Shown: positions 17,668 to 25,825 of the stretch, in pieces | Numbering within the stretch: position 1 is the first letter of the stretch | Layout of the letters: every line of letters begins with the position of its first letter | From: Vibrio sinaloensis | GTDB taxonomy: Bacteria > Pseudomonadota > Gammaproteobacteria > Enterobacterales > Vibrionaceae | DNA: 64,000 nucleotides | Direction: 5' to 3' | NCBI RefSeq assembly: GCF_023195835.1 | Contig: NZ_CP096199.1 | Location: 496,001 to 560,000 of the forward strand | Position numbers and translations under genes: made by a program | Notes under the pieces: generated by a model | What the model saw: the letters and a program-made list of their open reading frames with translations, nothing else | The model's database searches: none | What the model was told of the DNA's origin: nothing

Positions 17668-19005
17668 ATGCAAAAGTCAATTTATTCACAGTTTTGGCGC
17701 TATGCGATTCCGACCATTGCCGCGATGTTGGTCAACGGCTTGTATCAGGTCGTCGATGGCATTTTTATTGGCCACTATATTGGTGCTGATGGTTTGGCGG
17801 GAATCAATGTGGCTTGGCCGGTGATTGGTACTATTTTGGGTATTGGTATGCTGGTTGGTGTCGGTACCGGTGCGCTTGTCTCTATTCGCCAAGGTGAAGG
17901 GGACCATGTGGGGGCAAAGCAGGTCTTAACCACAGGGCTTTTTCTGCTGTTGGCTCTGATGCCAATTGTTGCTGGTGGCCTGTACTTGTTTGCCGATGAC
18001 TTTTTACGCTGGCAAGGTGCAGAAGGGCGTGTGTATGAGCTGGGTCTGCAATATCTGCATATCTTAATTGGATCCAGTGTCTTTATTTTAGGCTCAATTA
18101 CAATGCCCTTTTTGCTACGCAATGATGATAGCCCAAATTTAGCCACGCTATTGATGATAGCGGGTGCTGTGGTGAATATAGTTATGGACTATGTCATGAT
18201 AGCGTTGTGGGGCTGGGAGCTTACTGGTGCGGCCATCGCCACTACGATCGCGCAAGCGGTCGTGACAGCTTTAGGGTTGGCTTATTTCTTTTCGTCTAAA
18301 GCGAATCTACGCCTAAAATTTACCGATTTCAAATTCAAGCTTAAGACGGTTCCGCAGATCTTTGCGATAGGTACCTCAAGCTTCTTTATGTATGCCTATG
18401 GTTCGATGATGATCGCACTGCACAACGGTCTATTTGCTCAATATGGCGATGTGTTGGTGATAGGTGCGTATGCGATCTTAGGTTATATCGTAACGGTCTA
18501 CTACCTGACGGTTGAAGGGGTAGCAAATGGTATGCAGCCATTGGTTAGCTACAATCATGGTGCTCGCAATCAAGAGAATATACGCAAGCTTATAAAAGTA
18601 GCGATGACCACCTCGATTGGGATTGGCTTAGGTTTTGTGGTCTTGCTCAACCTTTTTCCAACTGCATTCGTCTCAGTATTCAATTCAACAGACCAGCAAC
18701 TGATTGAAAATACGGTACTAGGTATTCGCCTGCACATGTTTGCGTTGTTTTTAGATGGCTTTTTATTGGTTGCCTCTGCTTATTATCAAGCGATCAACAA
18801 AGGTAGCAAAGCGATGTTTGTGACGGTGGGTAATATGCTAATTCAATTGCCCTTCCTGTACATTATGCCCAAGTTATTTGGCCTAACGGGAATCTGGCTT
18901 GCTTATCCTTTGTCAAATATCGCTCTGAGTGCGGTGGTCATGGTGTTGCTGTGGAAAGACGTGCAGCGCTGCCAAATGACATCTGCGCAGCAGGTGACAG
19001 CATAA
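17668..19005 (+). CDS. MATE-family multidrug efflux transporter
   Basis: A 445-residue inner-membrane protein with twelve hydrophobic segments in two halves, of the MATE superfamily, which exports cationic drugs and dyes in exchange for Na+ or H+. Family marks include the first-helix segment VNGLYQVVDGIFIGHYIG and, in the second half, GVANGMQPLVSYNHGA, which resembles the MepA/VmrA branch rather than NorM. ATG 17668 is chosen because upstream in-frame starts overlap the operator. The MarR-type gene immediately upstream and the twin operators show how it is controlled. Substrates cannot be predicted; the cotranscribed regulator suggests induction by a toxic compound. Confidence 0.93.
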   Translation: MQKSIYSQFWRYAIPTIAAMLVNGLYQVVDGIFIGHYIGADGLAGINVAWPVIGTILGIGMLVGVGTGALVSIRQGEGDHVGAKQVLTTGLFLLLALMPIVAGGLYLFADDFLRWQGAEGRVYELGLQYLHILIGSSVFILGSITMPFLLRNDDSPNLATLLMIAGAVVNIVMDYVMIALWGWELTGAAIATTIAQAVVTALGLAYFFSSKANLRLKFTDFKFKLKTVPQIFAIGTSSFFMYAYGSMMIALHNGLFAQYGDVLVIGAYAILGYIVTVYYLTVEGVANGMQPLVSYNHGARNQENIRKLIKVAMTTSIGIGLGFVVLLNLFPTAFVSVFNSTDQQLIENTVLGIRLHMFALFLDGFLLVASAYYQAINKGSKAMFVTVGNMLIQLPFLYIMPKLFGLTGIWLAYPLSNIALSAVVMVLLWKDVQRCQMTSAQQVTA

Positions 19006-19033
19006 AAGAAAAGGGCTCTGTTGAGCCCTTTTT
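19003..19033. terminator. Bidirectional terminator between the MATE gene and ubiV
   Basis: The stem AAAGGGCTC / GAGCCCTTT with loop TGTT has T runs on both strands and serves two convergent genes. Confidence 0.88.
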
Positions 19034-19043
19034 ACGTTTGCAG

Positions 19044-19934
19044 CTAGAGGTTTTTCACCTCAAGGCCTGCGAGTTGATGCCAGTAGCCGTTGCATTGACG
19101 ACTTTCGATCTCAACAGGGCTTTGGCCGTTTTCGTTTGCTCTGAACCTATCGACTTGCGAGAAGGCATCAACCCCTAGTGGACTTAAACGCACTACATCA
19201 ACCAGACCTTTCATGCTTGGCAAATCGTTAATCAGATTATAACAGTAGCCCGATTGGGTTTGGATGCCGTTTAGGTTGAACACCTCCTGCCCCTCTTGGC
19301 TGCTGACTTGGATCCCTGTTGGGTACTTAATACAGCAGGTTTCGCAGTCGTCTTTGGCTCGGTTCTCTGCTCGGGCGGTAAAGCAGCGCGCGGAATACGC
19401 CAAAGGAAGGTAGCCATGGCTAAACACTTCCACTTCAAACTGTCCTTTTATGCCTATTTCATCGCACTGAGTCAGCACGTTAGACAGCCATTCACGCGAC
19501 AGCTCGACCGGCATACACCAGCGTGTCATGCCCTGTTTTAGGAATAGCTTTAGCGTATGAGCGTTATAAGCATTGATCGCAGGGCCTACCACAAAAGGAA
19601 CCTTGGCTTCACTAGCGAGTTGAATCGCAGATACGTCATTCGCTTCGATAGCAAAATCACCATTGTCGATGTACTTCTTCATCACATTGACTTCACTGGG
19701 CGCTTCGAGAAGTGCCATGGTAGAGAGCACCACCTGTTTACCTGCAGCGCTTAACTCTTTAGCGATCTCGAACCAGTGGTTGGGTTTCATTTCACGTCGT
19801 TTTGAGCAGACGCTTTCACCCAAGTAGATGATGTCAGCCGAACTGTTTTTCGCCTGCTGATAGAAATCTTCCACATCTTGTTTTGGCCAGAAATAGAGTA
19901 GTGGGCCAAGTGCGTATTTCATATTGTTTTCCAT
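19044..19934 (-). CDS. ubiV: Oxygen-independent ubiquinone hydroxylation protein UbiV
   Basis: UbiV (formerly YhbV), a U32-family iron-sulfur protein, works with UbiU to hydroxylate ubiquinone precursors without O2. The 296 residues begin MENNMKYALGPLLYFWPK, with GGAG six bases before this ATG; a further upstream in-frame start gives an implausible tail. The four cluster cysteines are recognisable: one in GESVCSKRR and three in SARCFTARAEN...DDCETCCIKYP. It lies 22 bases downstream of ubiU on the same strand, forming an operon. UbiT, the partner accessory factor, is encoded 3 kb away on the other strand. Confidence 0.94.
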   Translation of the reverse strand: MENNMKYALGPLLYFWPKQDVEDFYQQAKNSSADIIYLGESVCSKRREMKPNHWFEIAKELSAAGKQVVLSTMALLEAPSEVNVMKKYIDNGDFAIEANDVSAIQLASEAKVPFVVGPAINAYNAHTLKLFLKQGMTRWCMPVELSREWLSNVLTQCDEIGIKGQFEVEVFSHGYLPLAYSARCFTARAENRAKDDCETCCIKYPTGIQVSSQEGQEVFNLNGIQTQSGYCYNLINDLPSMKGLVDVVRLSPLGVDAFSQVDRFRANENGQSPVEIESRQCNGYWHQLAGLEVKNL

Positions 19935-19956
19935 GCTGTTCTCCACAACGAAAGCT

Positions 19957-20970
19957 CTATTGCCATTTGCGGTGATAAGCACCGAGAGTGGTTTGACTTC
20001 CTTCGGATACATTGGCCAGAGTTGCATCCCACTTGGACTCTACTTGATAGTTTTCCGGGCTCGCTTGGTAGCGGTCAATGGCTTCACGCCAAGTGCGGGT
20101 AACTTGTTCAACATAGGCGGGACTGCGTTGACGGCCTTCAATTTTGACTGATGCGACGTTGGCGGCGAACAGCTCAGGGAGCATTGACAATGTGTTCAAG
20201 CTTGTCGGCTCTTCTAGCGCGTGGTAAGCCGTGGTTTGCTGTTCAAGGTCGGCAGTGAATCGGCCTTTACATAGGGTAGGATAGCCGGCGTTCTCACCCT
20301 CGCTGTAACGGTCAATTAGAATGTTGTTGAGGCGAGATTCAAGCCCCTGCTCGGTCTCTTGCCAGCGAACAAATTTGGCTGGAGAGCAAGCACCAACAGT
20401 ATTTGGTGACTCGCCAGTCATATAAGAAGAGAGATAGCAGCGCCCTTCAGACATAATGCATAGGCTGCCAAAAGCGAACACCTCGAGCTCCACATCGCTT
20501 GTCATGTTGCGTGAGAGCTGTTTGACCTGATGTATCGACAGCACCCGAGGGAGTACCACACGTTTGACGTTGAAGTGACGATGATAGAAATCAATCGCCG
20601 CGACGTTGGTCGCAGAGGCTTGTACAGATAAATGCAGTTCAAGATGAGGGTATTTGTTGGCCGCGTATTCCAATACTGCGATATCGGCGACGATCAGCGC
20701 GTCCACCCCACTGTTTGCGGCGCGATCAACCGCCTCGGTCCAACGCTCAAATCCACTAGGGTGAGCAAAGGTATTGAGTGCAACATGGATCTTCTTGTGG
20801 TGATCATGAACATATTGCACCGCTTTCTCAAGCTTCTTGCCGGTAAAGTTTAAACCAGCAAAGTGACGCGCATTGGTGTCATCTTTAAAGCCGATATATA
20901 CCGCATCCGCGCCACAATCGATGGCAGTTTTCAATGCTGGCAAGTTGCCGGCTGGGCATAGGAGTTCCAT
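19957..20970 (-). CDS. ubiU: Oxygen-independent ubiquinone hydroxylation protein UbiU
   Basis: UbiU (formerly YhbU) is the U32-family partner of UbiV and forms a heterodimer with it; each carries a 4Fe-4S cluster. The 337 residues start MELLCPAGNLPALK, the family start, so ATG 20970 is used rather than an in-frame upstream GTG. Cluster cysteines appear in FGSLCIMSEGRCYLSS, TVGACSPAKF and YPTLCKGRF. The U32 signature region with EAFAFGSLC-like sequence and the segment VKIEGRQRSPAYV are conserved. It is the first gene of ubiU-ubiV. In E. coli these genes answer to FNR; only a half-site (TTGAT, 21036-21040) is visible upstream here. Confidence 0.94.
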   Translation of the reverse strand: MELLCPAGNLPALKTAIDCGADAVYIGFKDDTNARHFAGLNFTGKKLEKAVQYVHDHHKKIHVALNTFAHPSGFERWTEAVDRAANSGVDALIVADIAVLEYAANKYPHLELHLSVQASATNVAAIDFYHRHFNVKRVVLPRVLSIHQVKQLSRNMTSDVELEVFAFGSLCIMSEGRCYLSSYMTGESPNTVGACSPAKFVRWQETEQGLESRLNNILIDRYSEGENAGYPTLCKGRFTADLEQQTTAYHALEEPTSLNTLSMLPELFAANVASVKIEGRQRSPAYVEQVTRTWREAIDRYQASPENYQVESKWDATLANVSEGSQTTLGAYHRKWQ

Positions 20971-21051
20971 TGCAGTTACCAATACAGTCTTTCATAAAGT
21001 GCAGAGCATTTTATGAAGAAATGTGAACGGCAAATTTGATGTAAGGCAGGT

Positions 21052-21072
21052 TTGAGTGAGTTTATCACTCAA
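21052..21072. terminator. Inverted repeat between rocS-like gene and ubiU
   Basis: The 8-bp perfect stem TTGAGTGA / TCACTCAA has a 5-base loop and lies 15 bases past the stop of the leftward rocS-like gene. It lacks a T run, so termination is possible but weak; it could equally be a protein site in the ubiU promoter region. Confidence 0.45.
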
Positions 21073-21086
21073 TTACTTAAATAGGG

Positions 21087-23126
21087 TTAGTTCTTGTGGC
21101 GGCGGTTTTGCGCAAACAGTTCCTCAACCTCCTGGCGAGGCTGGGGGCGATAAAAGTGGAACCCTTGAATAGAGTTACAATTTAGGTTGGAAAGCAGGGT
21201 CGCTTGTTGCTGTGTTTCGACCCCCTCTGCGACCACGGTAAGATTGAGTGACTTACCTAAGTTGATGATGTTTTCGATGACAGTCACTTGCTTGGGCAAG
21301 CTATCAATATCAGAAATAAAGGCACGGTCAATTTTGAGTTCATCCAGAGGGAAGCGAGCCAAATACGATAACGATGAGTAACCAGTACCGAAATCATCAA
21401 TAGAGAGTGCAAAGCCAAGCTTTTTGATCGCGTTAAGCATTTGCAAAGTATGTTCACTGTCACTCATTACGGCACTTTCGGTTAATTCAAAAGTGATGCA
21501 GCTAGGGTCTAGCTCGGTGGTGCGGAGCAGCTTCTCCATATAATCAATCAGTTTAGGATTACCAAACTGCTCTGGAGAGAGGTTGATGGCGACGCGGCCG
21601 GGCAAGATGCCTTGCAGTTTCCAGCGCTTGACCGTAGTGAATACGTCGCGCATCACCACACGGCCAAGATGCTCAATTAACCCAGCGCGTTCAGCGACAG
21701 GGATAAAGGCGCCAGGACTGATATAGCCCTCAACAGGATGTTTCCAGCGGATCAGAGCTTCTGCGCCGTTAATACTAAAATCACGCGCATTGACCTTAGG
21801 TTGATACCAGACCTCAAGGCCATTTTGCTGCAGGGCTTTTTGCAGTTCAATCTCTAGCCATAAACGCATCCGCGCTTCTTTGTTCATCTGATCGTTGAAC
21901 TTGATCAGTCGATTGCGGCCGCGGTCTTTGGCTTCATACATCGCGGTATCGGCATTTTGCAGTAGGATACGCGCGTCGTTTCCATCGCCCGGGTAGGCGA
22001 CACTGCCGACCGAGCAAGCAAGACGCTTACTGAAGTGGTGTAGATCGAACGGCTGGTTAATCAAAGAGATGATTCGCTCGGACAGAATCTCCGCCATCCG
22101 GTTGTTCTCCGGCTCAGGGAGAATAATACCAAACTCATCGCCGCCTAAATGCCCGAGTACCGCTTGTTGTGGTAGCAGTCGCTTAAGACGAGACGAGACC
22201 TCTTTAATCACCTTATCACCAATATGGTGGCCGAGTGAGTCATTGATGTTTTTGAAATTATCAATGTCGAGGTAGAGCATGATCAACGGCGTTTCGTTGT
22301 GGATCAGCTGCTCCAAACGTTTAGTAAAACCGAAGCGGTTATAGAGGCCGGTGAGCGAGTCTATATGTGCATCTTCAGCGGTATTGACACTCAGCGCCTT
22401 GGGCGCTGACTCTGCATCTTGAATCAGAACCAACTGAGAGTCACTGCCTAAAATCATCGTCGCATCGGCCAGTAGCTGTACTTTGCGCTCGAAACCACAG
22501 CGCGGGCTGGTTAAACAAACCAGCGGCGCTTCACACAAACTGTTGGTGAGCGACTCTGAGAACACGGTTTTGGTTTTTTCATCGACGAACAGTCTAGACA
22601 GGCTTTCGCCAAGGACATCTTGTGCTGAATCAAAACCGAGCAATCTCAGTGCGGCTGGGTTGACTGAGATAATACAGTCGTCCTCAACCAGTAAAATACC
22701 TTCAGGTAATAAAGAGGTGAGGGTCGAGAACTTCCCTTCCGATTCATCTAGTGAGCGAATGAGGATCTGTTTTTCAGAAGTATCAATCGCATGAAAGATG
22801 ATATGTTCGATTTTACCGTCATTATCTATCGGAGAGAGGTTGAAGTGCAGGCTGGTTTCGAGATTTACATCGCCAAGCGTCATTTCTGCTTCAATGGATT
22901 CGCCCTTAAACGCTCTTTGGTAGTAGGGCTTCAAATGTTCGTAGAACTGCTGGCCTAAGATTTGGCTGTCGTTCATCCCGACTAATTCAGTTGAGGTGAG
23001 TCCGGCAATGTCGCAATAGCGTCCGTTGACCACAGCATAGTTATGCTGCTGATCCAGAATGGCAAAAAAGAACGGACTATTGGCCGTTATTTTAGTAAAC
23101 CAGTGCTGTAATTGTTGCGATAGCAT
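21087..23126 (-). CDS. rocS: PAS-GGDEF-EAL protein, RocS-like cyclic-di-GMP enzyme
   Basis: The 679-residue protein has an N-terminal PAS domain (about 10-115), a second PAS-like segment (about 135-235), a GGDEF domain with an intact GGDEF motif (328-332) and an EAL domain with EAL (456-458), DDFGTGYS (577 on) and VVAEGVET. Both catalytic sites look intact, so it may synthesise or degrade cyclic-di-GMP; there is no RxxD inhibitory site before GGDEF. The neighbourhood (ubiV, ubiU, this gene, ubiT, GNAT) matches my memory of the V. cholerae rocS locus, a gene affecting motility and rugosity. No membrane segment is visible, so the sensor is cytoplasmic. The start is ATG 23126; a TTG seven codons upstream is possible. 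Confidence 0.85.
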   Translation of the reverse strand: MLSQQLQHWFTKITANSPFFFAILDQQHNYAVVNGRYCDIAGLTSTELVGMNDSQILGQQFYEHLKPYYQRAFKGESIEAEMTLGDVNLETSLHFNLSPIDNDGKIEHIIFHAIDTSEKQILIRSLDESEGKFSTLTSLLPEGILLVEDDCIISVNPAALRLLGFDSAQDVLGESLSRLFVDEKTKTVFSESLTNSLCEAPLVCLTSPRCGFERKVQLLADATMILGSDSQLVLIQDAESAPKALSVNTAEDAHIDSLTGLYNRFGFTKRLEQLIHNETPLIMLYLDIDNFKNINDSLGHHIGDKVIKEVSSRLKRLLPQQAVLGHLGGDEFGIILPEPENNRMAEILSERIISLINQPFDLHHFSKRLACSVGSVAYPGDGNDARILLQNADTAMYEAKDRGRNRLIKFNDQMNKEARMRLWLEIELQKALQQNGLEVWYQPKVNARDFSINGAEALIRWKHPVEGYISPGAFIPVAERAGLIEHLGRVVMRDVFTTVKRWKLQGILPGRVAINLSPEQFGNPKLIDYMEKLLRTTELDPSCITFELTESAVMSDSEHTLQMLNAIKKLGFALSIDDFGTGYSSLSYLARFPLDELKIDRAFISDIDSLPKQVTVIENIINLGKSLNLTVVAEGVETQQQATLLSNLNCNSIQGFHFYRPQPRQEVEELFAQNRRHKN

Positions 23127-23322
23127 CAAGGTGGTCCGACTCTCCAAAGAGCAAATAATTCACCGAGTGAAAGTTTGCGTGCGATTGAGTAACTATAACT
23201 GTCCTTGCCCCGAGATTAAAGCGCTAAGGGCAGATGTCTTTTTTTTGATAAATGACAGGAATCGCTGATGAAACATGCTCTATGATGAGCAAATATAAAC
23301 AACAAAGTAACGGAAAATTCGC

Positions 23323-23850
23323 GTGATTAACAAGATTCGCACTCAACTAGTTCAAAATGCCGCATCAATTTTGCGATCTCCAGTCCACTTATTGCCGCAA
23401 TCTGTACAAAAAAAAGCCTTGTTAGAAGCGCTGAAAATGGTTTTTCAAGAAGCACTTGAAGACGGAGACTTTGAATTCCTTGAAGACAAATGGCTCAAAG
23501 TGGAAGTAAAGGACTTAGAGTTGAGTTGGCTTATCAGTTACCAAAACGAGCAACTCTTGGTTGCTGATCATCCCGTTAAAGAAGATGTTTCATTTAGTGG
23601 GCACTTAAATGACTTAGTGTTGATCGCGGGCAGAAAAGAAGACCCTGATACTTTGTTTTTTCAGAGGCGACTCACCATTGAGGGCGACACTGAACTTGGC
23701 CTAGAAGTGAAGAACTTAATGGATAGTGTTGACTTAGAGTTACTGCCGAAACCACTTCAAGCTTTGTTAAATCAGCTAGCCGACTTTGTGCAAAAAGGCT
23801 TACAATCGCCGCAACCACAAAAAGAGGTGATTAATGCTTATTCGAACTGA
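23323..23850 (+). CDS. ubiT: Ubiquinone biosynthesis accessory factor UbiT
   Basis: UbiT (formerly YhbT) is an SCP2-domain lipid-binding protein needed for O2-independent ubiquinone synthesis with UbiU and UbiV. The 175 residues match the E. coli length (174). The SCP2 signature ARKEDPDTLFFQRRLTIEGDTELGLEVKNLMD is almost unchanged in pattern and lies at about residues 105-135. The start is GTG 23323, preceded by CGGAAAATTC. It is divergent from the rocS-like gene. Its last 17 bases overlap the start of the GNAT gene, so the two are coupled, as in E. coli yhbT-yhbS. Confidence 0.93.
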   Translation: MINKIRTQLVQNAASILRSPVHLLPQSVQKKALLEALKMVFQEALEDGDFEFLEDKWLKVEVKDLELSWLISYQNEQLLVADHPVKEDVSFSGHLNDLVLIAGRKEDPDTLFFQRRLTIEGDTELGLEVKNLMDSVDLELLPKPLQALLNQLADFVQKGLQSPQPQKEVINAYSN

Positions 23851-24337
23851 AGCTCCGGCCGATATTTTGGCGATTGACCGTTTACTAAAACTTGCCTTTG
23901 ATACCTCGGCTGAAGCCGATTTGGTGATGCGATTGAGAGAGAATGGTCGCCGAACGTTATCTTTAGTTGCTTGCAATGATGACGGTGAAGTTATCGGCCA
24001 TATCCTGTTCACTCCGGTGACATTGGCTGGCCAAGACTTTAACTGGCAAGGGTTGGCTCCACTCGCGGTTCACCCTGATTACCGCCAGCAAGGAATTGGG
24101 GCTCAACTAGTAAAAGAAGGGCTCACCTCATTACTTGAGTTCGATTACCCCGCTTGTGTTGTTTTGGGTGACCCCAACTACTATTCACGTTTTGGCTTTG
24201 TTGCCAGCGAAGAGTATCAATTAAGCTGTCAATGGGAAGTTCCACCGGGCGTGTTTCAAGTGTTGCCTTTAGTAGAGGGCGAGTTCTCCGAGCGTTCAGG
24301 TTGTATTGAGTACAGCCAAGAGTTCAATCAACTTTGA
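23834..24337 (+). CDS. yhbS: GNAT-family N-acetyltransferase (YhbS-like)
   Basis: A 167-residue protein of the GNAT fold. The acetyl-CoA-binding motif A reads LAVHPDYRQQGIGAQLVKEGL near residue 75, and a later VVLGDPNYYSRFGF segment is characteristic of the YhbS subgroup. The substrate is unknown. The ATG at 23834 has AAAGAGGTG before it and overlaps the end of ubiT. The pairing with an SCP2 protein is conserved in E. coli, but no function in quinone synthesis has been established that I know of. Confidence 0.88.
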   Translation: MLIRTEAPADILAIDRLLKLAFDTSAEADLVMRLRENGRRTLSLVACNDDGEVIGHILFTPVTLAGQDFNWQGLAPLAVHPDYRQQGIGAQLVKEGLTSLLEFDYPACVVLGDPNYYSRFGFVASEEYQLSCQWEVPPGVFQVLPLVEGEFSERSGCIEYSQEFNQL

Positions 24338-24344
24338 CTCTAAT

Positions 24345-24386
24345 AAAGGATAAACAGCAATAACCTTCTGTTTTTGTCCTTTTTTT
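24345..24386 (+). terminator. Rho-independent terminator after yhbS
   Basis: AAAGGA and AAACAG pair with TCCTTT and CTGTTT around a 10-base loop with a 3-base bulge, followed by a run of seven T residues. Confidence 0.75.
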
Positions 24387-24428
24387 GACCGTTCGATGCT
24401 TAAGTCGAACTTTTTTGCAAAAATCCCC

Positions 24429-24457
24429 TTGTCAGTACATTCGTGTTTGGTTAGTAT
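24429..24457 (+). promoter_or_regulatory. secG promoter
   Basis: TTGTCA (24429-24434), a 17-base spacer and TAGTAT (24452-24457). The start would fall near 24464, leaving a leader of about 95 bases. No glmM gene lies upstream, so secG needs this promoter. Confidence 0.65.
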
Positions 24458-24560
24458 TGCTCGGCCTTCGGAGAGGAGGTCGCTAGCCTTGTTCTGAAAG
24501 CTTACTAAACTGAGTTCTCGAGCGGCGCTGGCTCAACAATTTGGAACATAGGTGGAAATC

Positions 24561-24893
24561 ATGTTTACAGTTCTACTTGTGATTTACCTGTTGGCAGCGG
24601 TTGGTGTAATCGGCCTAGTGCTGATTCAACAAGGTAAAGGCGCAGATATGGGAGCCTCATTCGGTGCTGGCGCATCAAACACAGTGTTTGGCGCAAGCGG
24701 CTCAGGTAACTTCCTAACCCGAATGACTGCAATTTTTGCAACAGTATTTTTCATCATTAGCTTAGTGCTAGGCAACATGTCTACACACAAAACTGAATCT
24801 CAGTGGATTGACCCGACTCAAGGTCAAGTTATCCAGAAAGTTGATGATGCGAGTGAAATTCCAGCCCCTCAAGGCGACGAAATTCCTCAATAA
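24561..24893 (+). CDS. secG: Preprotein translocase subunit SecG
   Basis: SecG is the small third subunit of the SecYEG channel. The 110-residue protein has a first membrane helix ([20 protein letters not shown]), the hallmark loop [32 protein letters not shown] (given here only by its ends: QQGKGADMG and [10 protein letters not shown]), a second helix ([12 protein letters not shown]) and a polar tail. ATG 24561 with AGGTGGA before it is used; an in-frame GTG three codons upstream is less likely. tRNA-Leu(GAG) follows 28 bases later, as in E. coli. The gene before it is yhbS rather than the expected glmM. Confidence 0.96.
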   Translation: MFTVLLVIYLLAAVGVIGLVLIQQGKGADMGASFGAGASNTVFGASGSGNFLTRMTAIFATVFFIISLVLGNMSTHKTESQWIDPTQGQVIQKVDDASEIPAPQGDEIPQ

Positions 24894-24921
24894 GCTAGAT
24901 TCTAGCTAAATAGATTTAGCT

Positions 24922-25005
24922 GCCGAGATGGTGAAATTGGTAGACACGCTAGCATGAGGTGCTAGTGCCTTTGGTGTGAGGGTTCGAGTCCCTCTCTCGG
25001 CACCA
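24922..25005 (+). tRNA. tRNA-Leu (anticodon GAG)
   Basis: The acceptor stem GCCGAGA / TCTCGGC, a D-loop with GGTAGACAC, an anticodon stem CTAGC / GCTAG around ATGAGGT (anticodon GAG), a long class II variable arm, the T-loop TTCGAGT and an encoded CCA are all present. The position after secG matches E. coli leuU. Confidence 0.95.
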
Positions 25006-25017
25006 TTATTTACAAAC

Positions 25018-25045
25018 TTGTAAAACACCTTGGAGAGCGTATAAT
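25018..25045 (+). promoter_or_regulatory. Promoter of the initiator-tRNA operon
   Basis: TTGTAA (25018-25023), a 16-base spacer and consensus TATAAT (25040-25045), followed by a GC-rich stretch typical of stable-RNA promoters. The start would be near 25052. Confidence 0.75.
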
Positions 25046-25060
25046 GCTCGACAAGTCGGA

Positions 25061-25137
<77 letters not shown>

Positions 25138-25140
25138 ATC

Positions 25141-25258
25141 CCCTGAGGATTAGTACAAGTTTGCGCAGTAACGCTACTGCGAGTTAAGTGGCAACACTAT
25201 CACTTAACACATCAGGGTCCAGCAACAAAAAACCCCGACTTATTCGGGGTTTTTTGTT
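25141..25258 (+). promoter_or_regulatory. Structured leader and first terminator between tRNA-fMet and rimP
   Basis: A closing stem CCCTGA (25141-25146) / TCAGGG (25212-25217) encloses two perfect 7-bp hairpins: CGCAGTA-ACGC-TACTGCG (25164-25181) and TTAAGTG / CACTTAA (25184-25207). Immediately after comes a terminator, AACAAAAAACCCCG / CGGGGTTTTTTGTT (to 25258). The arrangement looks like an attenuator or a processed leader. A rimP leader with a premature terminator is known in enterobacteria; whether this one is homologous is inferred. Confidence 0.7.
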
Positions 25259-25260
25259 AT

Positions 25261-25327
25261 CTAAATTTCTTCAACAGAGATTTAGAGCTTTGCTTGGAAT
25301 TTAAATTGGGCTCTGAGCCCTTTTTTT
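25261..25327 (+). terminator. Second terminator before rimP with competing hairpin
   Basis: A hairpin CTAAATTTCT-TCAAC-AGAGATTTAG (25261-25285) is followed by GGGCTC-T-GAGCCC (25308-25320) and seven T residues. AGAGC at 25284-25288, whose first two bases lie in the first hairpin, can instead pair with GCTCT in the terminator stem, giving mutually exclusive folds. The T run ends 18 bases before the rimP start codon. Confidence 0.65.
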
Positions 25328-25345
25328 GTTTCTGGAGTGGTTTAA

Positions 25346-25801
25346 ATGACTGGTTTAGAAAGACAACTTACTGAAATGCTTGAAGCTCCTGTAGCGGCAT
25401 CAGGTTATGAGTTAGTTGGATTAGAATTTATTCGCGCAGGCGAGCATTCAACGTTACGTATTTTTATCGATCATGAAAACGGTATTAACGTCGAAGATTG
25501 TGCTGAAGTTAGCCGCCAAGTGAGCGCGGTTATGGACGTTGAAGATCCAATCACGGTGGCTTACAACCTTGAAATCTCTTCTCCAGGTCTAGAACGACCA
25601 CTTTTCAAAGCTGCACATTACGAACAATTTATTGGTCACGAGGTAAGTCTCGTTTTGAAAATGGCCGTGGGCAACCGTCGCAAGTGGAAAGGTGTTATCC
25701 ACTCTGTCGATGGTGAAACCATCTCCGTTACCGTTGATGGTAACCAAGAAGAGTTTGCCCTAAGCAATATTTCAAAAGCTAACCTGATCCCTAAATTTTA
25801 A
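25346..25801 (+). CDS. rimP: Ribosome maturation factor RimP
   Basis: RimP helps assemble the 30S subunit. The 151-residue protein has the family N-terminal domain ([25 protein letters not shown]..., abbreviated) with [23 protein letters not shown] near residue 45 and [10 protein letters not shown] near residue 80, then an SH3-like C-terminal domain ending [11 protein letters not shown]. The ATG has TGGAG eight bases upstream. It is the first protein gene of rimP-nusA-infB-rbfA-truB, behind two terminators that may be regulated. Confidence 0.97.
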   Translation: MTGLERQLTEMLEAPVAASGYELVGLEFIRAGEHSTLRIFIDHENGINVEDCAEVSRQVSAVMDVEDPITVAYNLEISSPGLERPLFKAAHYEQFIGHEVSLVLKMAVGNRRKWKGVIHSVDGETISVTVDGNQEEFALSNISKANLIPKF

Positions 25802-25825
25802 TTAAAGTCTTAGAGGCTATTTAAA

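Noticed and set aside
21036..21045. FNR box in front of ubiU
   Set aside because: Only a half-site TTGAT is present; the other half does not match.
23240..23262. FNR box in front of ubiT (TTGATAAATGACAG)
   Set aside because: The second half-site GACAG matches ATCAA at only two of five positions.
25141..25221. A third tRNA gene after initiator tRNA (fold ending in TCCA)
   Set aside because: The acceptor stem is only six pairs, there is no T-arm with TTCRA and no D-arm; treated as a leader structure.
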